Assembly (NCBI GenBank): GCA_038248985.1
Contig: JBBRWV010000085.1
Span: forward strand, 1 to 16,444
Direction: 5' to 3'
DNA length: 16,444 bases
Source of the DNA: JBBRWV01 sp038248985
GTDB lineage: Bacteria > Planctomycetota > Phycisphaerae > WQYP01
In this document: piece by piece, positions 1 through 7,065 of the stretch
Position numbering within the stretch: position 1 is the stretch's first letter
Layout: each line of letters begins with the position of its first letter
Program-made: the position numbers and the translations under genes
The notes under the pieces: model-generated
The model's input: only the letters and a program-made list of their open reading frames with translations
What the model was told of the DNA's origin: nothing
Databases searched by the model: none

Positions 1-1
1 A

Positions 2-1129
2 CCCCCTCAAGCCTCGATCACCGGCCTCTACCCCGAGCTTACCCTCCTCCAAAAGCTCCCCCAAATCGCCCCCTCCGGCTTCGCCCCTCTCTACTCCCCC
101 GCCGACTGGCAAGCCTACCGCGCCCTCTTCGGCCCCGAAGCCGATGCCCTCACCCAAAAACGCGCCTCCGGCCAGCTCGAATTCGCCTCCAAACTCCTCG
201 ACACCGCCGCCGCCAACCACACCTCCACCACCCAGCCCGGCCTCCACAAGCTTCTCCTAACTCGCGCCGGTGCCATCAGTTACCGCACCACCGGCGGGTT
301 CCCCATCGCCGACCGCGCCGTCCAGAACCTCCTCCAAACTCTCGACCAAAACAGCCCCGCCCACGTCGCCGCCCTCTGGACCCTCACCAACCAGATCTCT
401 CGCATGTCCGTCACCCCCAAACCCCAGCGCATCCGCTATTCCGCCCTCGCCGCCAGGGCCAATCTGCAGCTCACTTTGCTCCTCCTCGAAAGCGACCAAC
501 TCGAGTCCGCACAAGGAGTTATAAAACTTGTCGGCTACCACGAAGGCTGGCTCAAAGCCGACCCCACCACCCGCCGGGAGATCGCCCAGGTCCGTGCCGA
601 AGTCAACCGCACCGTCACCCTGCTGGAGTACCTGGACAAGCAATACCCCCTGGCCGTCCAAGGCGACGATAAAGCCTGTATGTCACTCTACTTATGGGCG
701 CGCTACGTCAAGAACTATCCCACCCTCCAATCCGAAATCATCACCCGCAAACCCCACAGCCCCGCCGCCGACCTCCACCAAACCCTCGCCGCCGCCGACC
801 GCGACCCCCTCGCCTGCTACACCGCCGCCGAGTCCCTCCAAACCCTCGCCGCCACCCAAACCGAAGGCCTCATCAAGCAACGTATCCTCCACGCCAGCCT
901 CAAGTTATATCGCACCTTCCTCCAATCTCCCGAAACCGAAAACGCCCGCGTCAAACGCACCCTCGCCCGCATGGCCATCGAAGCCATCCTCGCCGACGGC
1001 GCCCGCGGCCCCGTCACCCTCCACCCCCTCGACACCCTCCTCACCGCCGCCACCCAACCCACCACCCAAACCACCGCCTCCCCCTCCACCCAAACCGCCT
1101 CTCAACCCTCCTCTCGCCCGCTCCACTAG
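2..1129 (+). CDS. Hypothetical protein, 3' part (5' end cut by window edge)
   Basis: The reading frame is open from the first codon of the window to TAG at 1127-1129, so 375 residues are visible and the true start lies upstream. An internal ATG at 404 exists, but the frame before it has the same codon bias and protein-like composition, so it is not the start. The product is soluble-looking, rich in Ala, Leu and Thr, and predicted to be mostly alpha-helical. Short amphipathic stretches such as LQLTLLLLESDQLESAQ suggest a helical-repeat (TPR-like) architecture, but I cannot name a family. The last 30 or so residues are a low-complexity Thr/Pro/Ser/Gln tail. Codon third positions are overwhelmingly C. 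It is followed after 164 bp by nuoM on the same strand. No functional assignment is offered; a link to respiration is not implied by sequence. Confidence 0.7.
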   Translation, partial: PPQASITGLYPELTLLQKLPQIAPSGFAPLYSPADWQAYRALFGPEADALTQKRASGQLEFASKLLDTAAANHTSTTQPGLHKLLLTRAGAISYRTTGGFPIADRAVQNLLQTLDQNSPAHVAALWTLTNQISRMSVTPKPQRIRYSALAARANLQLTLLLLESDQLESAQGVIKLVGYHEGWLKADPTTRREIAQVRAEVNRTVTLLEYLDKQYPLAVQGDDKACMSLYLWARYVKNYPTLQSEIITRKPHSPAADLHQTLAAADRDPLACYTAAESLQTLAATQTEGLIKQRILHASLKLYRTFLQSPETENARVKRTLARMAIEAILADGARGPVTLHPLDTLLTAATQPTTQTTASPSTQTASQPSSRPLH

Positions 1130-1283
1130 CCAATTCCCAACATTCTCCCTCCAGAAGTTACCCGATTGGCTCTCGCCTTCGTGACAAATCCCACATTTTC
1201 CCTTAGCTTGTCCCGTCTCCACCAGTACATCATCAGGTCCTCGGCCGACTTCCTCGCCAAGTCCGCCGCCCCGCACGTTTTTC

Positions 1284-1287
1284 GGAG
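1284..1287 (+). promoter_or_regulatory. Ribosome binding site deciding the GTG start of nuoM
   Basis: GGAG lies 6 nt upstream of the GTG at 1294. No competing ATG with a better site is present near the conserved N-terminal membrane segment, so GTG is the chosen start. Confidence 0.6.
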
Positions 1288-1293
1288 TCCTTC

Positions 1294-2877
1294 GTGTTTG
1301 ATCGCTCGTCCATCCTGACATGGATGCTTCTCCTCCCCGCCTTCGGCGGCATTCTCATCCTGCTCATCCCCAACGCCCAGGCACGCATGGCCCGCACCGT
1401 CGCCATGGCCTTCTGCGTCGGCACATTTGTACTCTCCCTCCTCGCCGCCAACTGGTTTGACTGGTCCGCCTCCGGCTATGGCGCGTCCTTCCAGTTCGTC
1501 CAAGACCTCCTCTGGATTCGCTCGCTCAACGTCCACTACAAGGTCGGCGTCGATGGCCTCTCCCTGCCCCTCATCCTCCTGACAACTTTCATCTCCCTGA
1601 TGGCCTGCTGGGCCAGCTATGGCATCAACAAATCCCTGCAAGGCTATTTCGCCCTCCTCCTCTTCCTCTTGTCCGGCATCATCGGCGTCTTCATTTCGCT
1701 CGATTTGCTCGTCTTTTACATCTTTTTTGAAATCTCCCTCTTCCCCATGTATTTCCTCATCGGTATCTGGGGCGGCCCGCGAAAAGAATATGCCGCCATC
1801 AAATTTTTCCTCTACACCCTTCTGGGTTCCATCGGCCTCTTGATCACGATTCTGGGCATTTACTACTACACACGAAATGCCAGCCCCACCCTCACGCCCA
1901 GTTTTGATCTGGTGCAACTCGCCACAGATCCCGCCCTCTCAGGCCTCTTCAAGACCGGCGGGGCGGCGGCCGGAGTTGCGAGCGTATTTTTCTGGCTCAC
2001 GGTCGTTGGCTTCGCTGTAAAAGTCCCCGCAGTGCCCCTGCACACATGGCTGCCCGATGCGCACGTCGAAGCGCCCACGCCCATCTCCATGATTCTTGCC
2101 GCCGTATTGCTGAAAATGGGCGGGTACGGATTATTGCGGGTCACTTATCCGCTCTTCTCTGAGCAGGCCGCACACTTCTGGTGGTACATGGCGCTGATTG
2201 GCGTCTTCTCCATCCTGTATGGTGCGTTTGTCGCCCTGGCCCAAAAAGACTTCAAACGCCTCGTGGCATATTCGTCCGTAAGTCACATGGGATTCGTCGT
2301 CCTCGGCATCGCCATCATGACCCCCATGGGCACCTCCGGCGCACTTTTCCAAATGCTCGGCCACGGCATCTCCTCGGCCATGATGTTCTTTATCGTCGGC
2401 ATCATCTATGACCGCGCCCATCATCGCGACATCTCGCGCCTGGGCGGCTTATGGGCCCAGATGCCCGCCTATGCGGGATGGGCCGCCGTCGGATTTTTCG
2501 CCTCCATGGGCTTGCCCGGTCTCTGCGGCTTCGTCGGTGAAATCCTGGTGCTGATGGGCATCTTCAGCGCGGCCGACGGCACCTCGCTACTTATGCGTCT
2601 ATCCGGTGGGGCAGCACAAAAAAGCCTGATTGTATTCGGCATTTTCACCGCCATCAGCCTCATCTTCACCGCCGCCTATCTCCTCTGGACCCTCCAACGC
2701 GTTTTCATGGGTGCCCCCAAGCCCGAGTACCATCATTTCGCCGTCTTGAGCGCTTCCGAAAAATGGATCCTCGCGGTTTTCGGCGTAATGGCGATCGTCC
2801 TGGGCGTACTGCCCATGTTCATCCTCGACCCGGTGCGCCCGGCGATTGAGAACCTCCTGCGACTCGTGGGCGGATGA
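1294..2877 (+). CDS. nuoM: NADH-quinone oxidoreductase subunit M (complex I antiporter-like subunit)
   Basis: This is a 527-residue polytopic membrane protein of the proton-pumping MrpD/NuoM family, a subunit of the membrane arm of respiratory complex I. Key residues are visible: Glu146 in the FFEISLFPMYFLIGIWGG block (E. coli Glu144), Lys243 in FAVKVPAVPLHTWLPDAHVE (E. coli Lys234), Lys274 in LLKMGGYG (E. coli Lys265), and Glu416 in GFVGEILVLMG (E. coli Glu407). The KDFKRLVAYSSVSHMGFV signature is at about 318-335. Length matches the family (about 500-530) and nothing is missing, so it should be functional. The start is GTG with GGAG 6 nt upstream. The usual order is nuoL-nuoM-nuoN; here the gene immediately upstream is not nuoL, and nuoN lies 1.1 kb downstream beyond a toxin-antitoxin pair on the other strand. 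Confidence 0.96.
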   Translation: MFDRSSILTWMLLLPAFGGILILLIPNAQARMARTVAMAFCVGTFVLSLLAANWFDWSASGYGASFQFVQDLLWIRSLNVHYKVGVDGLSLPLILLTTFISLMACWASYGINKSLQGYFALLLFLLSGIIGVFISLDLLVFYIFFEISLFPMYFLIGIWGGPRKEYAAIKFFLYTLLGSIGLLITILGIYYYTRNASPTLTPSFDLVQLATDPALSGLFKTGGAAAGVASVFFWLTVVGFAVKVPAVPLHTWLPDAHVEAPTPISMILAAVLLKMGGYGLLRVTYPLFSEQAAHFWWYMALIGVFSILYGAFVALAQKDFKRLVAYSSVSHMGFVVLGIAIMTPMGTSGALFQMLGHGISSAMMFFIVGIIYDRAHHRDISRLGGLWAQMPAYAGWAAVGFFASMGLPGLCGFVGEILVLMGIFSAADGTSLLMRLSGGAAQKSLIVFGIFTAISLIFTAAYLLWTLQRVFMGAPKPEYHHFAVLSASEKWILAVFGVMAIVLGVLPMFILDPVRPAIENLLRLVGG

Positions 2878-2984
2878 TCAAGCACGGCTAGCAATCGCCA
2901 ACACGGTAAACCCACCCGCTGGTTTTCCGCGCTGACCTCATCGAATTACATAGGACATTGGGTCAGTGTTCATAAATAAGCTCC

Positions 2985-3413
2985 TTATTCGCCAACTCTG
3001 TAGAACAATTCTGCGGACACGCTGAACTTCTGCGACAACTTCTGTACGATCGCTCTACTAAATCCCCGCTTCTCATTCAGTAATTCAGATGCCAACCCCC
3101 GCGATCCCACCACATACCCCAAATCCGTTGTGCTCATAGTGTTCTCTTCCATCAAATGCTTGAGCACTTCGATCGGCGACATTTTCAACTGTGCCATCTT
3201 GCTCGTTCGCCGCTCATATTCCTCAATGAAATGCGTCAACGCATCAAAATAATCATTCTGCCCGGCGGAAAGATCACCACGCCCCGCATACCGCGAATAC
3301 AGCTCCATCGCCTGCTCATGCTCTGCCTTCGTCTTGATCGGCCGAAGAGGAAATTCGTAAATCAACTCCAGATAATCCTCTGCCGGCTCTGTCTGAATCG
3401 CTTTGGTCTTCAT
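2985..3413 (-). CDS. higA: HigA-type antitoxin with C-terminal helix-turn-helix
   Basis: This 142-residue protein is downstream of the toxin gene in the toxin-first order typical of higBA. The N-terminal half (about 1-75) is acidic and helical, as in COG5499-type antitoxins (YELIYEFPLRPIKTKAEHE). Residues 82-140 form an HTH of the Cro/C1 type (IEVLKHLMEENTMSTTDLGYV, then GSRGLASELLNEKRGFS and KLSQKFSVSAELFY; these are successive segments). ATG at 3413 is preferred: it overlaps the toxin stop as ATGA, giving translational coupling, and has GGAAG 8 nt upstream. A second in-frame ATG at 3428 would add five residues. By family knowledge it should neutralise the toxin by direct binding and repress the shared promoter. 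GC content is lower than in the flanking nuo genes. Confidence 0.85.
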   Translation of the reverse strand: MKTKAIQTEPAEDYLELIYEFPLRPIKTKAEHEQAMELYSRYAGRGDLSAGQNDYFDALTHFIEEYERRTSKMAQLKMSPIEVLKHLMEENTMSTTDLGYVVGSRGLASELLNEKRGFSRAIVQKLSQKFSVSAELFYRVGE

Positions 3414-3718
3414 AGCGCAGTCTTCCATTTTTCTTTGTCATATTCGGCATTGGTCAAAAAGTACCACACCGCCACAATCTGCCTTCGATAATCCACCGTG
3501 GTAATCAACCGGTAAGTATTTCCCTTAATGTCGAAAATCGTAACCGTTTGGTCGCTCTCCAGTTTCACCGTGTCCGTGGCGGCATACGTATTCCGAATAT
3601 CCAACAATCGATGCCATTCTGCTGCCGCAACAATCGTCAACCACTTTCGCAACGCGGTTTCCGCATCTGGATGTCTCAGGCACGCCTCATCAATCCGAGG
3701 CAAGTTAAGCACCCTCAT
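3410..3718 (-). CDS. higB: HigB-type toxin (ribosome-dependent mRNA interferase family)
   Basis: This 102-residue basic protein matches the HigB toxin family in length and signature. The core hydrophobic strand with gNtYRL (IFDIKGNTYRLIT, residues 61-73) and the C-terminal TNAEYDKEKW block (89-98) correspond to the family pattern of a GNKYRL strand followed by HAEYDkI. The second motif reads TNAEYD rather than the common THAEYD, so His is replaced by Asn. By family knowledge it would cleave mRNA on translating ribosomes. ATG at 3718 has AGGAG 6 nt upstream. The stop codon overlaps the higA start. Its promoter lies only some 10-50 bp upstream. The pair sits between nuoM and nuoN and is transcribed against them. 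Confidence 0.85.
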   Translation of the reverse strand: MRVLNLPRIDEACLRHPDAETALRKWLTIVAAAEWHRLLDIRNTYAATDTVKLESDQTVTIFDIKGNTYRLITTVDYRRQIVAVWYFLTNAEYDKEKWKTAL

Positions 3719-3735
3719 ATGGGGCTCCTGTTCAC

Positions 3736-3764
3736 ATTATGTGATCATCGTCAATATTGATCAA
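3736..3764 (-). promoter_or_regulatory. Predicted sigma70-type promoter of higBA
   Basis: On the minus strand, TTGATC (3764-3759) and CATAAT (3741-3736) are separated by exactly 17 nt, just upstream of the higB ribosome binding site. Two TGATCA palindromes overlap the -35 element and the spacer edge next to the -10, which is the expected position for autorepression. Confidence 0.55.
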
Positions 3765-3789
3765 GCACTTTGTTCATGTTTTGTGATCA
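3742..3789. promoter_or_regulatory. Three TGATCA boxes, candidate HigA operator
   Basis: The self-complementary hexamer TGATCA occurs at 3742-3747, 3758-3763 and 3784-3789. The first and third share the longer core TGTGATCA, and the middle one is TTGATCAA. They surround the predicted higBA promoter. The binding role is inferred from position, since HigA-type antitoxins usually repress their own promoter through short palindromes. Confidence 0.4.
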
Positions 3790-3887
3790 AAATTTACACG
3801 CGTCAGCGAATAATCGTCCACAGTCTCTAAGCAATCGAGGAGCTTTGCAACCCTACGGGCATCACCGTCGCCAACTCAACGCATGAC

Positions 3888-3899
3888 ATTCACGTGAAT
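3888..3899. promoter_or_regulatory. 12-bp perfect palindrome upstream of nuoN
   Basis: ATTCACGTGAAT is fully self-complementary and lies 105 bp before the nuoN ATG, in a stretch with no gene. It could be an operator for whatever promoter now drives nuoN, but no matching -35/-10 pair is evident nearby. Confidence 0.25.
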
Positions 3900-4004
3900 A
3901 TCCTGTACCTTTGCACGTCCTAAGCCTTACTCGGAAATGCGGTCCGCGGTGCGAAAAAGCCCGTAATCCGAATCAGTGACCTTTTGACCACGCAAAGACC
4001 ATTA

Positions 4005-5618
4005 ATGACCACCAATCTCCTCCTCAATCACTCTGACATCCGCCCCTTCTACCCCGAAGTGGCCCTGATTGTTTCGGCAGTCGTCGTCCTGTTGATCCCC
4101 ATTTTCTCCCCCAAGAAAAACATCCTCGCCGTCGCGGTCGCCACCGCTGTCGGCCTGACCGCCGCACTGATTGCCCTGCTGTATTGTCGCCCCTTCGCCA
4201 TGGAATCCGCCTCCGCCTTCGGTGGCCTCCTCATCCTCGACCCCGCCGGTTGGTTCGCCAAACTCCTCATCGTCCTCTTCACCGGCGGCGTGATGGCCCT
4301 CTGGTTTGTCGACTCCATCGACCGCATGACCCTCCGCGGCCAAGCCGGCGACGCACCGGAATTCTTCACCCTCCTCCTCATCGCCACCGCCGGCATGTTG
4401 CTCATGACCACCACCTCCAACCTCCTGATGATTTTCCTCGCCGTCGAAATGGCCTCCCTTCCCAGCTACGTCCTGGCCGGCTTTCGCAAAAACCATCGCC
4501 CCGGTGCCGAAGCCGCACTCAAATACGTCCTCTTCGGCGCCGCCTCCGCCGCCATCATGCTCTTTGGCATGTCCCTCCTTTACGGCCTCTTCGGCACTCT
4601 CGACCTCGCCGCCATGAGCGCCCCCAGCGTCGGTGGCCCCAATCACCTCGCGTTCATCCTCGGCACCGCCGGCATCTTGGTGGGCGCAGGTTTCAAAATC
4701 GCCATGGTGCCCATGCATTTCTGGTGCCCTGATGTGTTTGAAGGCACCAGCATCGACATCACCACTTTCCTCTCCGTCGCCTCCAAGGCCGCCGGATTGA
4801 CTCTTCTGATGCGCGTTCTCGTGCTCCTGTGTGGGCCCGATGGCGCTGCCGTCTCGGGCCAGGTCTGGCTGGCCGCCGCCGTCCTGATCCTCGGCGGCCT
4901 CACCTGCTTCACCGGCAATCTCGGTGCCTACACCCAAACCAACATCAAGCGGCTGCTCGCGTTTTCCTCCATCGGCCACGCCGGCTATATGCTCGTGGCC
5001 CTGGCGGCCATCGTCGCCCCTGGTACGATCAACGGCGTATTCCTGAAATCTGCCGCCGTCGAAGCCTTGTTGTTCTACCTGTTCATGTATGTCTTTATGA
5101 ATGCCGGCACCTTCATCACCGCCGCGGCCATCGCCCAACGTATCAGCACCGCCAATTCCACCGGCGAAAATCTCGCCGATTATGTCGGCCTCGCCAAGCG
5201 CGCTCCCATCCTCGCCGGCACCATGATGCTCTTTTGCCTCTCACTCCTCGGCATCCCTCTCACCATCGGCTTTGCCACCAAGTTAAAACTGTTCCAAGTG
5301 CTCTTCGGCACATCGCACTGGATCGGCTACGTCGGGATTGCCATCGTCGGTATCAACACCGTCATCGGCGCGTTCTACTATTTCCGGATCATCCGCGCCA
5401 TGTACCTGCAGCAGACAGACCTCCCCCGCGTCATTGAAATCGCCCCCGCCACCGTGCTGGCGGTCGTTCTGGCCGTCCCCAATGTCGCCTTTTTCCTCGG
5501 GTACAACTACATCGACGAACTCGCCAAAATGCACTCCGGCATTCTTCGCGCCCCGCTACCCGGTTCGCCCGATTCGCTCCCGCCGCTCAACGCAAAATCC
5601 CCCCCTGCCCCATTCTGA
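4005..5618 (+). CDS. nuoN: NADH-quinone oxidoreductase subunit N (complex I antiporter-like subunit)
   Basis: This 537-residue polytopic membrane protein is the NuoN subunit of the complex I membrane arm. Family residues are present: Glu148 in AVEMASLPSYVLAGF, Lys173 in AALKYVLFGA, Lys231 in GFKIAMVPMHFWCPDVFEG, Lys261 in SVASKAAG, and Lys426/Lys428 in the late helix GFATKLKLF. The KRLLAFSSIGHAGYML signature is at about 315-330. A TTG at 3984 would add seven residues (MTTQRPL), but the ATG at 4005 is preferred because it directly precedes the family-typical N-terminus; neither start has a strong Shine-Dalgarno. The C-terminus carries a Pro-rich extension after the last helix (about 515-537). 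The protein looks intact. It is separated from nuoM by the higBA module, so it may rely on read-through or its own promoter. Confidence 0.95.
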   Translation: MTTNLLLNHSDIRPFYPEVALIVSAVVVLLIPIFSPKKNILAVAVATAVGLTAALIALLYCRPFAMESASAFGGLLILDPAGWFAKLLIVLFTGGVMALWFVDSIDRMTLRGQAGDAPEFFTLLLIATAGMLLMTTTSNLLMIFLAVEMASLPSYVLAGFRKNHRPGAEAALKYVLFGAASAAIMLFGMSLLYGLFGTLDLAAMSAPSVGGPNHLAFILGTAGILVGAGFKIAMVPMHFWCPDVFEGTSIDITTFLSVASKAAGLTLLMRVLVLLCGPDGAAVSGQVWLAAAVLILGGLTCFTGNLGAYTQTNIKRLLAFSSIGHAGYMLVALAAIVAPGTINGVFLKSAAVEALLFYLFMYVFMNAGTFITAAAIAQRISTANSTGENLADYVGLAKRAPILAGTMMLFCLSLLGIPLTIGFATKLKLFQVLFGTSHWIGYVGIAIVGINTVIGAFYYFRIIRAMYLQQTDLPRVIEIAPATVLAVVLAVPNVAFFLGYNYIDELAKMHSGILRAPLPGSPDSLPPLNAKSPPAPF

Positions 5619-5679
5619 GGCAGCCCCCGCCTTCCGCGCGCCGCCCCCCTGCAAACATCCCCTCCTTAAGCACCAACTG

Positions 5680-5790
5680 CCCCTCTGCTGGCCGCGTGAC
5701 ATCGGGGTGTTTCTGGCCGCACTATTGGCCACATTCCTCTGCGCCGAATTCCTCCGCCGCGCAAAATCGCTGGCGTGGCTCGTCGGCTGA
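5680..5790 (+). pseudogene. Possible membrane-segment fragment after nuoN
   Basis: The frame ending at TGA 5788-5790 encodes PLCWPRD followed by a convincing hydrophobic helix (IGVFLAALLATFLCAEF), a basic stop-transfer patch (LRRAKS) and a short tail. There is no ATG and no ribosome binding site in this frame between the nuoN stop and the helix; the only possible starts are CTG and an internal GTG. The pattern resembles the last membrane helix of larger membrane proteins, so it may be a decayed gene end or simply chance. The remainder of the 188-bp nuoN-pfkB gap (5619-5806) shows nothing else. Confidence 0.2.
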
Positions 5791-5806
5791 TCCGCCCTCA
5801 CCCGCC

Positions 5807-6937
5807 TTATGCCGAAGCCTGCGGGGCCGGCAACTCCTTGATGAACGCCGCCAGCTTCGCCGCCGTGGGGCTCTCCGCATTACGCACGTAATAGCCGCTG
5901 GTCGCCGTCCCCATGCACACGCTCTCCGCCAACTCCAGGCCCAGCAACTGGGCCGTCACAAAACCCGCATTGAAATGATCGCCCGCCCCGGTCGAAATTT
6001 TCGGATTCTGCACAAACGGCCCGGCGAACTCCGCCGAACCGCTCGCATTGGCCGCCGCTGCCCCCCGACGCGGATGCACCACCACCGTTCCCAGGCCCAG
6101 CTTGCCCCGAATCCCCACCGCCAACTTCTCAATCTCCGCGTCCGCATTCCCCGGCGTCGGCAAACCCAACGCACTATTCACCTGCAGCGCCTCCGACAGG
6201 TTGAGCCCCAGGATCACATGCACCTTTTCATTGATCTTCTGCAGCATCGCCAGGGCCGCGCGAATGTCGTCCACTTGACGCTTCTCCGGGTCCGCCAGAT
6301 CAATAAACACCTTGCGCTTCTTGGGGCTCAGCTTGGGCAAAACATCTGTCAGCAAATGACCCCAGATATCCGTCATAAACGGCAGCATCGTCCAATTCAC
6401 CATGCCGATGAGATCGGCGCTGTCCATCGAACGCACCAGCTTGTCCAGCCCCACCACGCGCACAATCGTGTCCCAGTTCACTTCACGCAGGCTCTGGTGT
6501 TTGCCCAGCATCAGCTTGCCATCCTGAAATTCCAGCGCGTCCGTATATCCCGGCTCCGCGATCGTGATAACTTCCGCCCGTTTGGTCAGATCTTCAAATA
6601 CCGGATGCGCCACCGGATACCCCAGGTTCCCGATGTACGTAATGCCCAAGCCCATCGCCGCCATGGCATTGGCCATGATTGGCCCATTCCCTCCCAGTTT
6701 CTGCATCTTCACCCACAGTTCCATGTTGGCTGATTGCCCCGCCGCCGCCGAAATCTTTCCGCCCAGTTGTGCCAGCGTCAACATCCGATCATAGCTCTCC
6801 GCCGAATGCCGCTTGTCGACCACATCAATGATCGAATCGACAAATCCGTCGAATCCCAATACTCCACGCACTGCCCCCACCTTGGCGGCCGCAAGTTTCA
6901 CGGAAGCCGATGCACAAATCTCCTGACGCGATGCCAT
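5807..6937 (-). CDS. PfkB-family carbohydrate/nucleoside kinase
   Basis: This 376-residue cytosolic kinase belongs to the ribokinase/PfkB fold, which transfers the ATP gamma-phosphate to a sugar or nucleoside hydroxyl. The hallmark C-terminal signature TGAGDHFNAGF is at 316-326, with Asp320 as the catalytic base and the preceding glycines as anion hole. The N-terminal substrate-binding part shows GFDGFVDSI (about 28-36) and KLGGNGPIMANAMAAMG (80-96), the latter resembling PfkB signature 1. Substrate cannot be read from sequence; sugar or nucleoside are both possible. ATG at 6937 is chosen because GGAG lies 7 nt upstream and the additional upstream residues in this frame are arginine-rich and unrelated to the family. 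It has its own promoter in the 128-bp gap to the desaturase gene, so it need not depend on read-through. Confidence 0.88.
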   Translation of the reverse strand: MASRQEICASASVKLAAAKVGAVRGVLGFDGFVDSIIDVVDKRHSAESYDRMLTLAQLGGKISAAAGQSANMELWVKMQKLGGNGPIMANAMAAMGLGITYIGNLGYPVAHPVFEDLTKRAEVITIAEPGYTDALEFQDGKLMLGKHQSLREVNWDTIVRVVGLDKLVRSMDSADLIGMVNWTMLPFMTDIWGHLLTDVLPKLSPKKRKVFIDLADPEKRQVDDIRAALAMLQKINEKVHVILGLNLSEALQVNSALGLPTPGNADAEIEKLAVGIRGKLGLGTVVVHPRRGAAAANASGSAEFAGPFVQNPKISTGAGDHFNAGFVTAQLLGLELAESVCMGTATSGYYVRNAESPTAAKLAAFIKELPAPQASA

Positions 6938-6972
6938 GGTTTTTCTCCAGTAAAGAAAGAATTGAGCGGAGC

Positions 6973-7001
6973 ATATTACACGAAGTGCGCGTTTCGCGCA
7001 A
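6973..7001 (-). promoter_or_regulatory. Predicted sigma70-type promoter of the PfkB kinase gene
   Basis: On the minus strand TTGCGC (7001-6996) and TAATAT (6978-6973) are separated by exactly 17 nt, about 36 nt upstream of the start codon. A 6-bp inverted repeat TGCGCG-ttt-CGCGCA (6986-7000) overlaps the -35 element and could be an operator. Confidence 0.55.
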
Positions 7002-7065
7002 CGCCTCACCCCCGCGCTTTTTACGCCAGTGGAACCCTGCGGCCTGCGATGAAGAGGGGGCTGGA

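Noticed and set aside
4002..5138. 378-codon minus-strand open frame opposite nuoN, and similar long shadow frames opposite nuoM
   Set aside because: The Gly/Glu/Asp/His-rich translations are a by-product of the C-rich codon bias of the genes on the plus strand, which have clear family motifs.
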